Assembly: GCA_016630905.1 (NCBI GenBank)
Contig: WBMQ01000002.1
Span: 62,001-126,000, forward strand
Direction of reading: 5' to 3'
DNA length: 64,000 bases
From: Capillidium heterosporum
Taxonomy: Eukaryota; Entomophthoromycota; Entomophthoromycetes; Entomophthorales; Capillidiaceae
In this document: one piece after another, positions 11,401 through 23,570 of the stretch
How positions within the stretch are numbered: the first letter of the stretch is position 1
Layout: each line of letters opens with the position of its first letter
Notes under the pieces: model-generated
What the model was told of the DNA's origin: nothing
Database searches by the model: none
Seen by the model: the letters and a program-made list of their open reading frames with translations, nothing else
Position numbers and translations under genes: made by a program

Positions 11401-12318
11401 TCTATTTTAATAATTTAGTAGTATAAAAGTGGGATATTATTACTTGTCTTCATCACTCCATATAACTTTATCCTCCCAATTTTCCATCTCAATAGGTACG
11501 TAGGAAGCTAATGTGTTGGTGGAGCCTTCAGGTTCGATCGATGCACTGATATCAGACTTTAAAGGCTGAGGCATCTTTTCCATCCTGTTGATTAGAGATT
11601 CGAGAAACCCAGGCTTTGGTTTATCGTCCAACTCACCTAAAAGTTCTCGGGTATCTCTAGCCAAAACAACCTCTACTTTCTTCTTTGAAGCATTAACTTG
11701 GATGGTTAGTAAATAAGCTTCAAACATATTACTTTTTTGCTTAGGTGCATCCACTCTGTACTTTTTGAAATTTGGGTTTGCGAACAGCTCCGAGAATTTC
11801 AAAACTCGATTCGGTTCGAAAGCAGGGTAAGCTCGCTTAACATCCTCTAAAGTCAGCTCAGCCTCTGGGGCAAAAGCAATTGGCGAGTCAACCAGAGCAT
11901 CCATCTTTATTTCGTTAACAGGTTCATTTTTAATAGGTTGCACTGTAAATGGTGGCGGTGGAGTTGGAGTTGAAATCGAAACTTGGGCTTTGGTACTTTC
12001 AAGGATAGAAACTGCCTTCGCTTCTTTCTCTTTAACAGGCTTATCTTCAGACTCATCATCGTCATAATCGTCGTCATAATCCCTTAACTTAGTAAGCGTT
12101 TTTGTTGGTATAATAGCTGTTTGTGTAATTGGTAGCGTATGAATTACTGTATCCTCCGCCAATTCGTTGAAGTCGGAATAATCGATAGCCTTAGATTTAG
12201 GGATAACTTGAGCACTCTTAATTACAGATTCTGGCTCTTTCTTTTCATCGCCTTCCTCAATTAACGGTTGATTGATCATGTCGAAAATAGTATCATTTGC
12301 ATGGTCAAATGCTCCCAT
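8500..12318 (-). CDS. TAF1: Transcription initiation factor TFIID subunit 1 (TAF1), 17 exons
   Basis: The exons I could place are 12318..11444, 11401..11374, 11331..10936, 10894..10691, 10650..10555, 10516..10353, 10296..10158, 10116..10006, 9968..9858, 9816..9655, 9618..9492, 9450..9377, 9337..9233, 9194..8914, 8870..8838, 8796..8670 and 8617..8500. Phases agree throughout, and the product is about 1050 residues, like fungal TAF1. The DUF3591 core is unmistakable: NWEDKVIW, ADLRRWHRP, YPPVIQNVGMGSMLINYYRK, SPFLNFGNVEPGE, TLNGKTKYYLRKIADIYTAGQ, EVPGPHSRKITATIKNRLQ and GDPTGRGEGFSYIWV. It ends in the zinc knuckle and, as usual in fungi, has no bromodomain. TAF1 is the TFIID scaffold and contacts TBP. 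The summed exons are 3n+1: the knuckle reads RRCGNC in frame, but GELGHMKTNRAC one base further on, so an extra base lies near 8601. Confidence 0.93.
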
Positions 12319-13325
12319 AATATCCTATTTTGCGGATTAGTAGATTTATAAAAAAATACAACCTCATCATAGCCGTCGAGATTTCCATTTTGGTCCACAT
12401 TCCCAAGCCAAAATCTACTGATACTCATGTTGACAAGTTTACTCCACGACTAACTATTTCAATAAGCCTTGATCTTTTAATAAAACTGAAAGATGGAAAG
12501 TCTATTCTTTACTCAATTTACACTTCCATGAATGCTAATCAACAATCAAATCCAGCTAAGCTTTAAGTCCAATAAGAAAGCATCAATTTGATACGTTGAA
12601 AATAGCAGAAAAGTTTAAATTTATATTAAAGCTCCTTCGGGGGTATCTATCTACAACCAATAGCTTAACGATAAACTCGGCAAACTTACACTATACTTGC
12701 TACCTGCAATTCCACCCAACACTACTCTAGTCAAAATCAAGTGTTGCAAGTTAAATGTTCAGATAAATTGGGTAGTTATTTGCCAATTCACTTGCAAAAA
12801 CTGTCTTTCTTATCGGAACAAAATAGAAATAGCTTGTAACACTTGATTCGGACCAGACCAGTTAATTTAAGAATATTCAATTCATAGAACTACTATTTCT
12901 GGGTTCTAGGTTCGAACATCCATGTAATATTCAATTATATACTTTCAACTTTTACTATATTTAGCTACTAAACACCCAGCTTATAGCACATCTATCTACT
13001 AGTTAAACTATACACTAGATCATCTAAAGTCAGCTCCCTTATTAATATTTCGCATCTTCAAATAACTATATAGCTTGTCACAATAAAACTTACACACCAA
13101 CTGTATAAAATTATACTACCCTAGACAAATACCAAAATATATATTCTAAATATCTATTATCCAATGGATATACCTTTACTTAAATCTCGATGCATAAACT
13201 TTAATAAAATAAACTGCAAATTCACAAGATAAATCAAATACTAACTTTTAGCAGGTGTAGTTTTATAAGTAACAGGTAATGTTGTAGGAAATAATCGAAC
13301 ATAGGTCGAAATTGAAAAGCTTAGT
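12319..13325. other. Intergenic: TAF1 promoter and 3' flank of the SET3-like gene
   Basis: AT-rich. One plus-strand frame (12330-12566) has no recognisable feature and is judged a chance frame. A GGTTCGAAC string near 12910 looks like half of a tRNA B box, but there is no tRNA around it. Confidence 0.45.
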
Positions 13326-16300
13326 TTAGGAAGATAGTTCTTTGGGCGGGGAGGGGTGGAGTTTGGAAGTAGGCGACATTTCATGGGGACCAGCTCGGCT
13401 ATAGAGATCGACGTCAGAACGTTGGGCTGGGTTAGAACTATGGACTGCCACACGGTAGGCCGAACCTTCTACTTGAGAGGTGTTGCTCGTCATGGGGTCG
13501 GAGGCAGGTGGAAAACTAGCGTGGGTTGCAGGTCGATCTAACGAATTGAAGGTGGGGGAGCCGATGCGGGCGCGGTAACGTGGGTTGGAGTGGGAACGTG
13601 ACATGTAGGTGACTGAATCATCCTCATTACCGGGGGTTCGATGTCCTGAGTAGCTAGGGGATTCAGTAGTGGACAAGGGGCGATCGCCGTTGGCGTCAGT
13701 CGATGCGCTCCGAGTTGGGTCTTGGTGGATACCGGTAGTCACGGCTGTAAGGTCCAGCTGGGCCTCTATCGAGCCTATCGTTGAATCGGTCGTCCCTATA
13801 GTGCGCTGACTTGGAGTAGCGGCGCCCTCCTCGCATCATATCCCGCCGCCTAGGGTTATCTCTTGAGTAATCCCTTTGGTAGTCACGTTTTCCACCGCGA
13901 GAAGCTCCTCTCCGCTCGTAATCGTAGTTGTTGGGGCCGTAGCGTACATGGTCAGGAACTCCAGTTGGGTTTTTAGAGTCGTAGTAGGGCTTAGGGCCGG
14001 GATGATACGAGTTGGAGTAGTTGCCGTACCTCCGTGGCCCAGGAGAATCCCTCGGTCGATCTTCACCATAGCGGTTGGGGTACTGTGAGTAATAGCGGTT
14101 GGCGTTGTTGCGATCGCGGTCATAGTCACGCGTCGGTGACCCACTTCGGCTCCCATTCTGGCTTCGGTCGTAGTAAACTCCGGGCTTGATTTCTCCCTCT
14201 TCCGGAGGCTCAAAGTCGTTAGATGGGTAGGGTGGTGAGACCTTGGTAATCTTCTGAGGCATCGGGTCCTTTAGAGTATCAGGCTCCAGTATTCTTTCAG
14301 CTTCATGGCCCTCGTACTTTAGGTTTTCGGTAGGTTCGAAATCCTCGTGTACGACTGGCTTGGAGCTTGTGGGAAACGGCGAGTTGAAAGAATGCTTCAA
14401 AGAATGAACTGATTCTTGCTGTGTAGGCTTTGGTGAAGGTGGCAGCGACTCTTGCTTTGTAGGGTTTGGATCATTGGAGTTTGAAGCTTCTTCATTGAGA
14501 GATATTTTGCTTAGTGGAATAGGTGAGTCATCTTGGATTATGGCTGTAGGATTGATGAGGCTGAAGTCTGGGGAAAGAGGTTGAGGATCGGAAACGTTGC
14601 CAGTTGAAGCGGGTACTGGTTGCTTATGGGAATCTAATAGAGGGGAGGCATTAGTTTGATCAGCACCTTGGTTAGCAATCTTTGGCAGCAGGTTTGGACT
14701 CTCATTTGGTAAAGGAACATCAACAACCTCTAAACTAGCATCATTCATAGAGTCGTTTCCAGGGTTCGCATCATCGATTGGATTTTGCTTTACAGGTGTT
14801 TCAGATCGCAATAAGCCAGGATTGGGTCTCTCTTGTCTAGGTTCGATAGCTGGCTTAATTTCATTGGTATCAACATCTTCGTCAGCTACCTTTTGCGGTG
14901 TCCTGTCTTGCGACCTTAGCGGATTTGGCCTTTGAGAGGCGTTGAGGATATCTTCGGGAGCTATTTCTTCTTCGCCGTAGCCAGAAGGATCGTCCAGCTT
15001 GGAGGAATGATCGATAGGCAAAGTCAACCCATGAGAGCTTAGGTCTGCGTCTTGGCATTCCAGGGAGCTTGGCTGTTAATGATGGGGTATTGGATGCGCC
15101 CGTCTTCAATTCCTTGACTTTAGAACTCTTGTGCTCGATCGATCTTTTTTTCAAGTGCAACTCCTTGTCAGATACCTTTGGTTTGGGTCTTTCCAGGTGC
15201 TTGTTTTTTGTACCTCCTTTAGTTTCGAAGCTGAGATCGGATTTATGGCCACCTGAAGTACTTTTACGCGGGCTAAAGTTGGAATCCCGAGTGAAGGCAG
15301 AGCTTGAAACATTCTTATAGGTGGGACTCGAGGGTTCTTCTAAGTCTGACAATGGTGCTTGGTCAACTGAGATCCTTTTAGTCGACTGAAACGAGCTTGG
15401 AGTTGACTTTTTTTTCTTGTGAAGTTGCGGCGGTCGTAAGATTGGGGACGGGGGAGACCTGATCCTAGGAGATTCACCGTTATGCTTAGATAAATTGGAA
15501 ACAGGATGTATCAGGTCAAAGTCTGGACTGCCGGCCCTATGCCTGGGGGAGTTGGTGGAGCTGAAGTCGTTCGGGGGTCCAGGTCCTATGTTGCCGGCAT
15601 GCCAGTCCTTCTTCTCAAACTTCCACTTTTTAATAAAGTACTTGGCAAGGCTCATGGTGCTGAGTATTTGGATCCTTTCCGAATAATCGCCAAAATGGGC
15701 AGCAGGTTGTGGATCCCCAGCTTCGGAAAAGTAGTTTGATTCGATCTCAAGGGGTGATGATTGATTACCATTTTTCTCGACTTCACCGTTGGATTTACCT
15801 TTAGATACTTTAGGGAGCGGGGGCTGTGAATCGGCTACACTTATATCATCCTCGAGTATATCAAGAGTAGAGTTGGTAGGGGAATGGTCGTTGGCAAAGT
15901 CCCTATTGATTTCTTCCGAAGCTTTTGTGTTCAAATGGGCAGAAGAATCCATCTCTGTTTCCGATCCGGATAGTGGTTTGTCTGTTATACTCTCGTTATC
16001 AAACACATCAGAGACTGCAGACTTTGGTAACGGCTTCGAGTGGGCATGTGAAATCCGTGGAAGATGCTCATCTTTCAGGGGTTTTCGTTTTGGTGAATTG
16101 AAAGAACTACCATGGTCGGCTATGCTTCCCAGCTTTTGACGAGTCCAGAATGCCTTGCGAGTTTTGAAAAGCAAGTTCATGTGGCAGAGAGGCTCTTTAA
16201 GACAAGGACAGCTTTCCCGCTTCATTGCATTCATTATCGTCGACGCTTGATCCGAAGTCAAACTTTGCCCAAACTGGTCGTATACGACAGAGTAGGCAGA

Positions 16301-17584
16301 AGTAACTGACTTTCGGAACGATCCTAGATCTTTGGTATTTGCTGGTAAGCCATCGGGGAATATATCGGAAGAAATTGTCCATGGAATAAGCACCTCGTCT
16401 CCATCCTTCAAATCAGTAATAGCAAAGACGCCTAAATGGACCACATTCGTATCGACGCCGGAGACAAAGAAGCTACGTATTTCTGCGTTGGGGCTACAGC
16501 TTCGACGTAGAATGTTGGAGGGGCCGTTTTGGTTACGACAATCGATAGCCAAGTTGAGGTGGGAATGGAAGATAACTTCGGGGAGGACAGTGCCAAGGAC
16601 GGGATAGGCGTTGTCCATTTCCTTAACAAAATCGCTTTTGAGAACCACCTTCCCAATGATTTCGAAAACGAATTGCCCTTTCGAAACATCCGATCGCACA
16701 AAAAGTCCGTCGACGATTCTTTTTCCAGCTCCTTTGGGAGACGCACGTTTGATTTCAATCTCGGCTCTAGCCTGTTCGAGAAACTCTTTATCCATGATGC
16801 TCACGCTCCTATGGTCGTTGTCTCTTTGGGGGGAGCTTGGAGCAAGGGTATATGGGAAGGGGAGCGAATCAGACGGGAACGTGGACGTCGCATCCCATGA
16901 CCTTTTACTCAATTGGTTTTTGAATTTGTGGAGGGCTTGGCAGATTTCATTAACGAGGTGCTTCGGCTTCCTGAGAATCGTAGCTTAATCTCTCGCTGTT
17001 AAAGTTATCATCAGACACCATTTCCTTTGGAGAGAACACGTTGGGGGAGTTTATCGTCGACCTTTTCATTGATTTCTTTTTTATCCTATGTGTCAGGTAG
17101 CTTGGAGATGGAACAGTTGATGAATTGCGGGTAACCGATATCGAATTTTTACGCTCCCGCTCGGCTTGTCGCTTTGCTTTGCCGGCTTTTGATTTTTTCC
17201 CAAGCTTTTTAAGCTGAATGGCATGTGCTCTCTAATTAAATAGTTAGAACTTGTACATATAATAGCTGTAATCAATAAAATGAGCTTCTAGCTGAATTGA
17301 AAGTACATTCTAATCCATTAAAGAATGACTAAAGCCATTCTTTTAATCCGGAAACAAAATGATCTTTTAAGAATTAAGCATTCGTTTACCTCAGCATCTA
17401 GTTCGCGTGGATCGCACTCCTCGCAATAATAGATATCAGGGACTGAGTGTTCGTAGATTCCAACACAAACTGTGTGTTGCCAGACCAGGCAGCTGTCGCA
17501 TTGGATCGTGAAGCCATCGTCATGGGTTAATTTGCATATACATCGTATTACACCCGATTCTTCGTTCGCACTGTATTCCTCCAT
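13326..17584 (-). CDS. SET3-type PHD finger and SET domain protein with a long disordered RG/RD/Tyr-rich tail
   Basis: Model: exon 1 17584..17390; exon 2 17231..15119; exon 3 15072..13733; exon 4 13653..13326; about 1324 residues. Exon 1 is a PHD finger (residues 13-62: C-x-C...CDSC, WQHTVC, YYCEECDP). Exon 2 holds the SET domain (GAGKRIVDGLFVRSDVSKGQ, NILRRSCSPNAEI, GDEVLIPW). As in Set3/MLL5 proteins, the usual NHSCxPN reads RRSCSPN and the terminal tyrosine motif is absent, so methyltransferase activity is unlikely. Set3 is a subunit of a histone deacetylase complex. The last third is low complexity with many RD, RG and Tyr residues. Exon 2 needs one base skipped near 16965 to join QEAEAP to HLVNEICQALHKF. 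The 46-nt intron at 15118..15073 uses a GTCAAG donor. The last intron (13732..13654) is phase-consistent but uncertain; otherwise the protein ends at 13700. Confidence 0.82.
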
Positions 17585-19142
17585 AGCGTACCGGTTAACT
17601 GTAACTGAAGTAAGAGGTATTTAAACTTGAGAGTGAAAGGAAGTAAAGTTGGCAACTTAGGTCGTTATGATGTATCGCACTTTTATACAACTTTTAGTAG
17701 AGTTTAATTTTGAAAAAAGCAACTAGGTGAAGCTACAGCCATTTTCCTAAAAGCTAAGGTCATAATTTCAGAGTTATATGCTGAGAGTATTGAAAATTTT
17801 GGTCAACAAATTGTTGGCTGCTCAATGCTAAACCTGAGCTTAGATTTTCAGTATTTGGTTTGCTTAGATTTGATAGGCTGCTAGGGCGGCTGTATGGAGA
17901 TACTGAACCTACAAATTGGGAAGAAACGAAAGTTGCGGGATATATACTGGCTGCTGGCTTTGATACATCTAATAGGTTTGCTTATGATGACTAGGCCAGG
18001 TCAGCTTCATCCTAGCTAAATTATAGGCTTCCAACCAGCTGCTTTTCTACAAATTGGCTTCCTATTTAAGGGGTTGAATCAATCTTAAAAGCGCGCTTTC
18101 CCTTTATTCTTTTTCAATTTCAGCAAATTTATTTCAAAGTCTATTACACAACACGAAAGAGCAATATTTGGCATATGTACGTATTACAGAGGAATGGATA
18201 GCTACAGCAATGGATGCGTGGTAAGGAGACATGGGTGTTTTAGGAGTTTTGGCTACAACATATAGTCTGCTTCCTTTTGGAAGCTGCTGGACACTTCAAC
18301 TCATAATCTATTGAAGGCAAAATAGTTTGGCCGACTAGTCACTGATTCAAGCCAGCTATTTTGAGAACACGATAGAAATTAGAGCGGGTGAAGGAAAATG
18401 TAATTACTGAGCGCTTTCCAATTGGCTACTTTAATACTTTTAACCCTGGCATTAAAAGTTTTTTATAGTGTAATCTTTATAAGGAAACATTTTGGAAGCT
18501 ATGAGGAATTCTAATTGGACAAGGATTTGATAGAATAAGATGGCACCAATTAGTGACTGGCTATAAATAAAAGAAGCTAAACGGATGACGCAAGCTCCTT
18601 ATCCACAAGTTCCATACGATAAGGAGGATAGGTCAACCTAATTAGCTGCCTAGCTTTAGAAACTGGCTTCAGCTCAAACGCATCTGCAAGTTATTGATGC
18701 TAGCTAGAATCTTACTGCTTTTCGAACCTATTGAAAAAATTAGTAAAGTTGGGAGCATATATCTATATCTATTTAAGAGTTTAACCAGCATTTTCGGCCA
18801 AATGGAACAATTGATCTAAAGATTCTCTAACTTGACACTAAAAGCCTGAGCAAACTTTTATAATAGGCTTATCACTAATAGACCATACCCTGGCAAGCAT
18901 TCATTTACATGTGCATGGCTTTTCAATAAAGAGCAAAGCATATAAACTTCAAAAATATACTACCTTTGCTTGTATATACTAAACATTCTTAGTAAAGCTA
19001 GAATGAAAAGTGTAACAAACATCCAAACAGAGGCAGTGGTATAGTAAAGGTCTTTTGAGCTAGATTATCCTTTACAGCTTCAACATACATATTAAACTCC
19101 ATCCAAAAAACTAAAAATGCAAAGCTAATCCAGTATTTATAT
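17585..19142. other. Intergenic, about 1.5 kb
   Basis: Lies between the SET3-like start and the TPS1 stop, both on the minus strand. It has many stops in all frames and no domain or repeat that I recognise. Confidence 0.45.
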
Positions 19143-20830
19143 TTAATTACTCGTCAACTCACCGACGAACCTCTTGCCCCAGAACGCTGCTGTATATAAA
19201 TTGACATACCTAGCCAACTTGGAATAGTTTTCACTTTTCGTCTTATTATCTAAAGTCAATGCTTGATAAATAGTATCCGCTAGATCAACAGTATCCCACG
19301 GGTTAACAATTAAAGATCCATTTAAAGATTGAGCAGCCCCAGCAAACTCACTTAAAATTAAAGTGCCGTTGTTTTGACCTTGTGAAGCGATAAACTCGTA
19401 GCTGACTAAGTTCATACCATCGCGGGTCGAAGAGACGATACAGACATCGGAAATGGCGTAAAGGGCAACTAACTCTTGGAAGTTGACGGATTGGTACATA
19501 AAGTGGATAGGCACGTACTCAACTGTACCAAACCTTCCGTTGATACGGCCGACTTGCTCGTTGACGCGGGAGGTCAAATTTTGGTACTCTTCGACGTCAC
19601 CACGGGAAGGGACGGCTACTTGAACGAGGACGACCTAACAGTAAAAAGTCAACCTAGTTTCTATGGGCTAATAGATGAACCTACCTTACCGACAAACTCG
19701 GGGTATTTCTCGAAGAAGTGTTCTAAGCCTGCCAACTTTTGCGGTACCCCTTTGATGTAATCCAATCGATCTACACCGACTAATACCTTCATACCCTTGA
19801 ACTTCTCTTTGAGTCTTGCAATACGGTCGATCACCGGTTGACTTTCCAGCTCCTACATATACGCAACAAATCGTTAACGGATTTATACACAAAATCAGTT
19901 TTTACCTTAAAGAACTTGCTAGGCTCGATACCAATAGGGAAGGCACGCACCTTGACTTTCCTCCCATCGACTTCAATCGAATTCGGGGTTGTATGCAGCT
20001 TGAGGACCAAGGTACACGAACTTAAAAAGTGTCTGGCATAATCATAGGTGTGGAATCCCAAAACATCGGAACTCAGCACCCCTTTCAACACCTCTTCACG
20101 TACCGGTAGAACTCTGTAGATCTCACTAGAAGGGAACGGCGTATGTAGGAACCAGCCAATCCTGACATTAGGGAACTTATCGCCCATTAACTCACGCAGC
20201 ATCTTGGGCAGTAGCATGAGGTGGTAGTCGTGGATCCAAACGAGGTCACCATCCTTAAGTTCTTCAAATACAGCATCGGCAAACAGTTGATTAGCTTGCT
20301 TGTAAGCTTCCCAGTTGAAGTCGTTGAAGGAAATCTCTCCTGGATGGTAATGGAATAGTGGCCATAGGATCGAGTTGGAGAAGCCGTTGTAGTGGCCGTC
20401 AGCCAATTCGTCGCTTAAAAAGATGGGTTTGCAGTTGTACTCTTCTTTTAGTTCTTTACTAATAGTTTGGCGATCTACTTCATCAAAATCCTTACCTAAT
20501 TTTGGTGAAGGTGAAAGTAAAGTAGGTTAGTATCTAATAAAAGTATTAGAAATTACCTGGCCATCCCATCCAAGTGAACCGCATCTCCTTCTTCAAACCA
20601 GATAGTGCTGAAACTAAGCCACCCGAAGACATGGAGTAGGTGTAGTTTTTGTTGTTTTCATCCTGTTTTATGGTGATGGGTAGTCGATTGGATATAACTA
20701 TTAGTCTCTGGCTTCCTTCCATATTACTAGTGTTGATGTTGTCGCTTGCCTTATCTTTACTCATTGTCTTGTTCCTCAATTTTGAAAGGTGCTGCTTGAA
20801 CTTTGTCAGTGCCTTTATCACCACTTTCAT
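19143..20830 (-). CDS. TPS1: Alpha,alpha-trehalose-phosphate synthase (UDP-forming)
   Basis: Four exons (20830..20557, 20495..19906, 19852..19685, 19634..19143) in perfect phase give 507 residues, a usual length for TPS1. The enzyme transfers glucose from UDP-glucose to glucose-6-phosphate to make trehalose-6-phosphate, in stress protection and glycolytic control. GT20 family landmarks, in order: RLIVISNRLPIT, SSGGLVSALSG, FTWMGWPG, NGFSNSILWPLFHYHPGE, VWIHDYHLMLLPKMLRE, GWFLHTPFPSSEIYRVLP, GFHTYDYARHFLSSC, GVDRLDYIKGVPQKL, VPSRGDVEEYQ, and SSTRDGMNLVSYEFIASQ. The start could be the second ATG at 20764 (MSKDKASDN), because the first 22 residues are extra compared with most TPS1. There is no phosphatase domain, so it is the synthase subunit. 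Confidence 0.95.
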
Positions 20831-22227
20831 TGAATTAACTTATGCTTACTTTTTACCAAATCAGGTAGTGCGAATAGATTTGTTCGCTTGAAAGGTGACG
20901 ATTTTTGATCTCCTTTATAAAGGTTGAACATTATGACTTCATCAATAGTTTACCCTAATTTACGTACGATTTTTATTGGAACGTGGGCCATGTAGTGGAT
21001 GTAGTTATATTTTCTGTTGGGGTTAATTTGACTTTAGTTCTGGTGTGGATTTGGCCGTATCTATATGTCGGCTAATTGCTGATACAATGATATAGTCAAT
21101 ATGTTATTTGGGTTGTTTAGATAGGCTCCTACAACTATCATTACCATATTCTACATTGCCATCAGTTGAATTGTTCAATACAGTTTTGGTACCCCAAAGT
21201 TGATAACTTTGATCAACTTCTCAAGTAAACCATGTGGCTGTAGTATCGGGCAACTATACCAGGTAACTATTAAATCACTTTCCAAGCTTATATTAGGCAC
21301 TTTACCGGCATGAATCTGCAAATTAGAATTCTGTGTTCGATAGTACTGGGGTGGAGGTTATATTGGAAGTATATCTTCCCCATTTTTTAGTATGGATGGA
21401 ATGATCTTTCTCTACTAAATTCAAAAGACAAATGTATTCACCTTCATTCATTCTTTTAGCTATACATTCTTTTATTCAGTAACATCCCTCCAGGCAAGAT
21501 ATACGCATTTCCATTTCTACATATATATCCTTACAATTTCAATTGAACCAAAGCTATCATGACTCAACCATCTACCCTTTCAAAAAACATATTAGCTATA
21601 TCTGCCTTTCTCAAGTCCAGGTAGATATCATTCTATAAAGTAAACCGATGAACTCTCATGTTGCTAAACTGATGCCCATCAACCTACTGAATGCTAGACC
21701 ATTGATTACATTTTTGATTTTGCTACATCTTTAAGTTGATAGGCAAAAACTATCGAAGCCATGAAAACCCACCATTTCTATCTTGAGATTTCCTAATTGA
21801 ATGACACGTATCTCTACCAAACTTTAGACTAAAGATTTGATAAAATATAGCACTTTCAGTATCAAGGAATTGTCAAAATGTATTTGTTTGGATGTGAGTT
21901 TAGAATAGACGATAAAGTAGTTGAGAGATGGCTTTCAATCCTATAGTATAACTAATAACATTGAAATAAATTATAACTATAAATAGTTTTTATCTAGTTT
22001 ATATTTCAATATAAGTTGGAGACCGTTCCTAAAGGCTATTTATATAGTATCCATCCTTCTATGTAAACAATCGGTAGTTTATTCGCAATGTATCAGTAAA
22101 AGTGCACTCAAGTTTTAAAAGTAGAACGTTACAACATTAATAATTTTCAACATTTATTTATGGAGAATATAGGCAGAATAATGTAATCTTTTTATACATC
22201 ATAATATCGAAAAGCTTCTGTATAGAC
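20831..22227. other. Intergenic: TPS1 promoter and upstream flank of the next gene
   Basis: Divergent spacer of about 1.4 kb, with no recognisable gene. I looked for stress elements (AGGGG or CCCCT runs) near the TPS1 start and saw no convincing cluster. Confidence 0.4.
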
Positions 22228-23269
22228 ATGTTTTTATTCCCCAGTTCGAAAGCGCAGATAAAGGTTTCCAGTGCCATCAATCCGATAAAACTGCCATCCT
22301 TAGGTAACTCAATTACTATCACACCTCTTACTAACTGATTTTCTTAGGCGTCAGTATCAAAGCCATCCAAAAGGATCCGGCTCTAACAGCTTCGATAATA
22401 GCCAAAAACTTGGATGTCTTCAACAACCCTTTGATCCAATTGAAGTTCCCTCTAAAAAACAAGTTCAGCCTACAACGATTAACCAGCCACCCCAACTTCA
22501 AGAATCTAACCTTTATAATCACCCTAAGTATTCGAGACATTAACCAATTCATTAAAAAATACAACAGCACGTTACCATTGATTGATCAAACTATAATCTT
22601 GAATCTGAAGTTCAACTTCAAAGATTTCAAGGTCAATCAAAAGCTATTAATCAAAGTCATTCGACGTATTCACAAGCTGTTGCCCAAGGTCCACCTATCT
22701 ATATATAGCTTGAGCCAGACGTTCAAGTTCAAGTTCTTTATACAGCTCTTTTTCAAACTACGGCTGATGGCCATTTCAATCCCATTCTTAATGCTGAAGG
22801 TTGATAGTTTTAGTTTGAATTCACATTTTAAAGGCAAGTGAAATTTATACGTAAGATGTTAACCTTTGTTATCCCAATAGATTACTTCCACTTCTGTACC
22901 TGCAACGACATCCAGCTACTTTTAGATATCAACTTTATCCACCTAAACGCTAACCTGGACCATCAAAAAATTGAGCCATCGAAAACCATCCTACTAACCA
23001 AGATGCTCAACTTTGTATACCAATGTAACTCAAAATCAACAAAAGCTGACTCAAAGAGTATAGTGTCAGATATCCAATTACAGAGGATTATCGCATCACG
23101 AAAGCTACCTTTCCAGATGCTATACCTAAACTATATAATGGTAAAAGGCATGATCCCTATTGTGAAGGTTGACAATCCAAAGGAAGTGGAAGGTTTACTA
23201 AAAAGCTTGGCTTGGAGGTTGACTGTCGAAGAAATTGCTACGTTGGATAAGTTGGTATTCGATAAATAA
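22228..23269 (+). CDS. Aldo/keto-reductase-related protein, recognisable only at its C terminus
   Basis: Three exons fit in phase: 22228..22303, 22348..22832 and 22880..23269, about 316 residues. Intron 1 has a TACTAAC branch. Intron 2 uses a GC donor (GCAAGT) and a TTAACC branch. The last 60 residues match the C-terminal helix region of aldo/keto reductases (YLNYIMVKGMIPIVKVDNPK, then LAWRLTVEEIATLDKL, cf. the family's WCI-KG-IPIPGA and LGWRLTEEE-ALD). The start, NPIKLPSLG, is also reminiscent of the family's first strand. In between, the catalytic D-Y-K-H tetrad and the TIM-barrel motifs are not visible; the region is rich in Leu, Ile, Phe and Lys. The frame has stayed open although the fold signature is gone. 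It may be a fast-evolving relative without reductase activity, or a young pseudogene. Confidence 0.5.
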
Positions 23270-23570
23270 AGTAAAAACATATAGTTTGTTGCTGCATTGG
23301 AAATAAAAGGTTGCTGTTATACATATACATTTAATGGCTACCTTATCAGAGCCACTACTTTTAGGGTACCTATATACCATATTCGAAATGGAACTATTGT
23401 ATAGGTTGGAGCTGGGTTGAAAGTAAGTTGTAAGTTGGAGGCCCAGCGAAGTTGGTAAACCATTTACTTTGATATATATGGAAGGGATAAGTTGTACTCA
23501 AACTAAGGTCCTTAGATGGAGGTAGGAACTTTTGCCCCTAGACAATATCCGGCACAACTATCCCTTTTTA
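23270..23570. other. Spacer between convergent genes
   Basis: About 300 bp of AT-rich 3' flanks. Nothing recognised. Confidence 0.45.

Noticed and set aside
12905-12925. GGTTCGAAC resembling a tRNA B box
   Set aside because: The spacing to the following CC is wrong, and there is no A box upstream.
15069-16988. Many plus-strand frames over the SET3-like gene
   Set aside because: Shadows of a long GC-rich coding region on the minus strand, with no domain or splice support.
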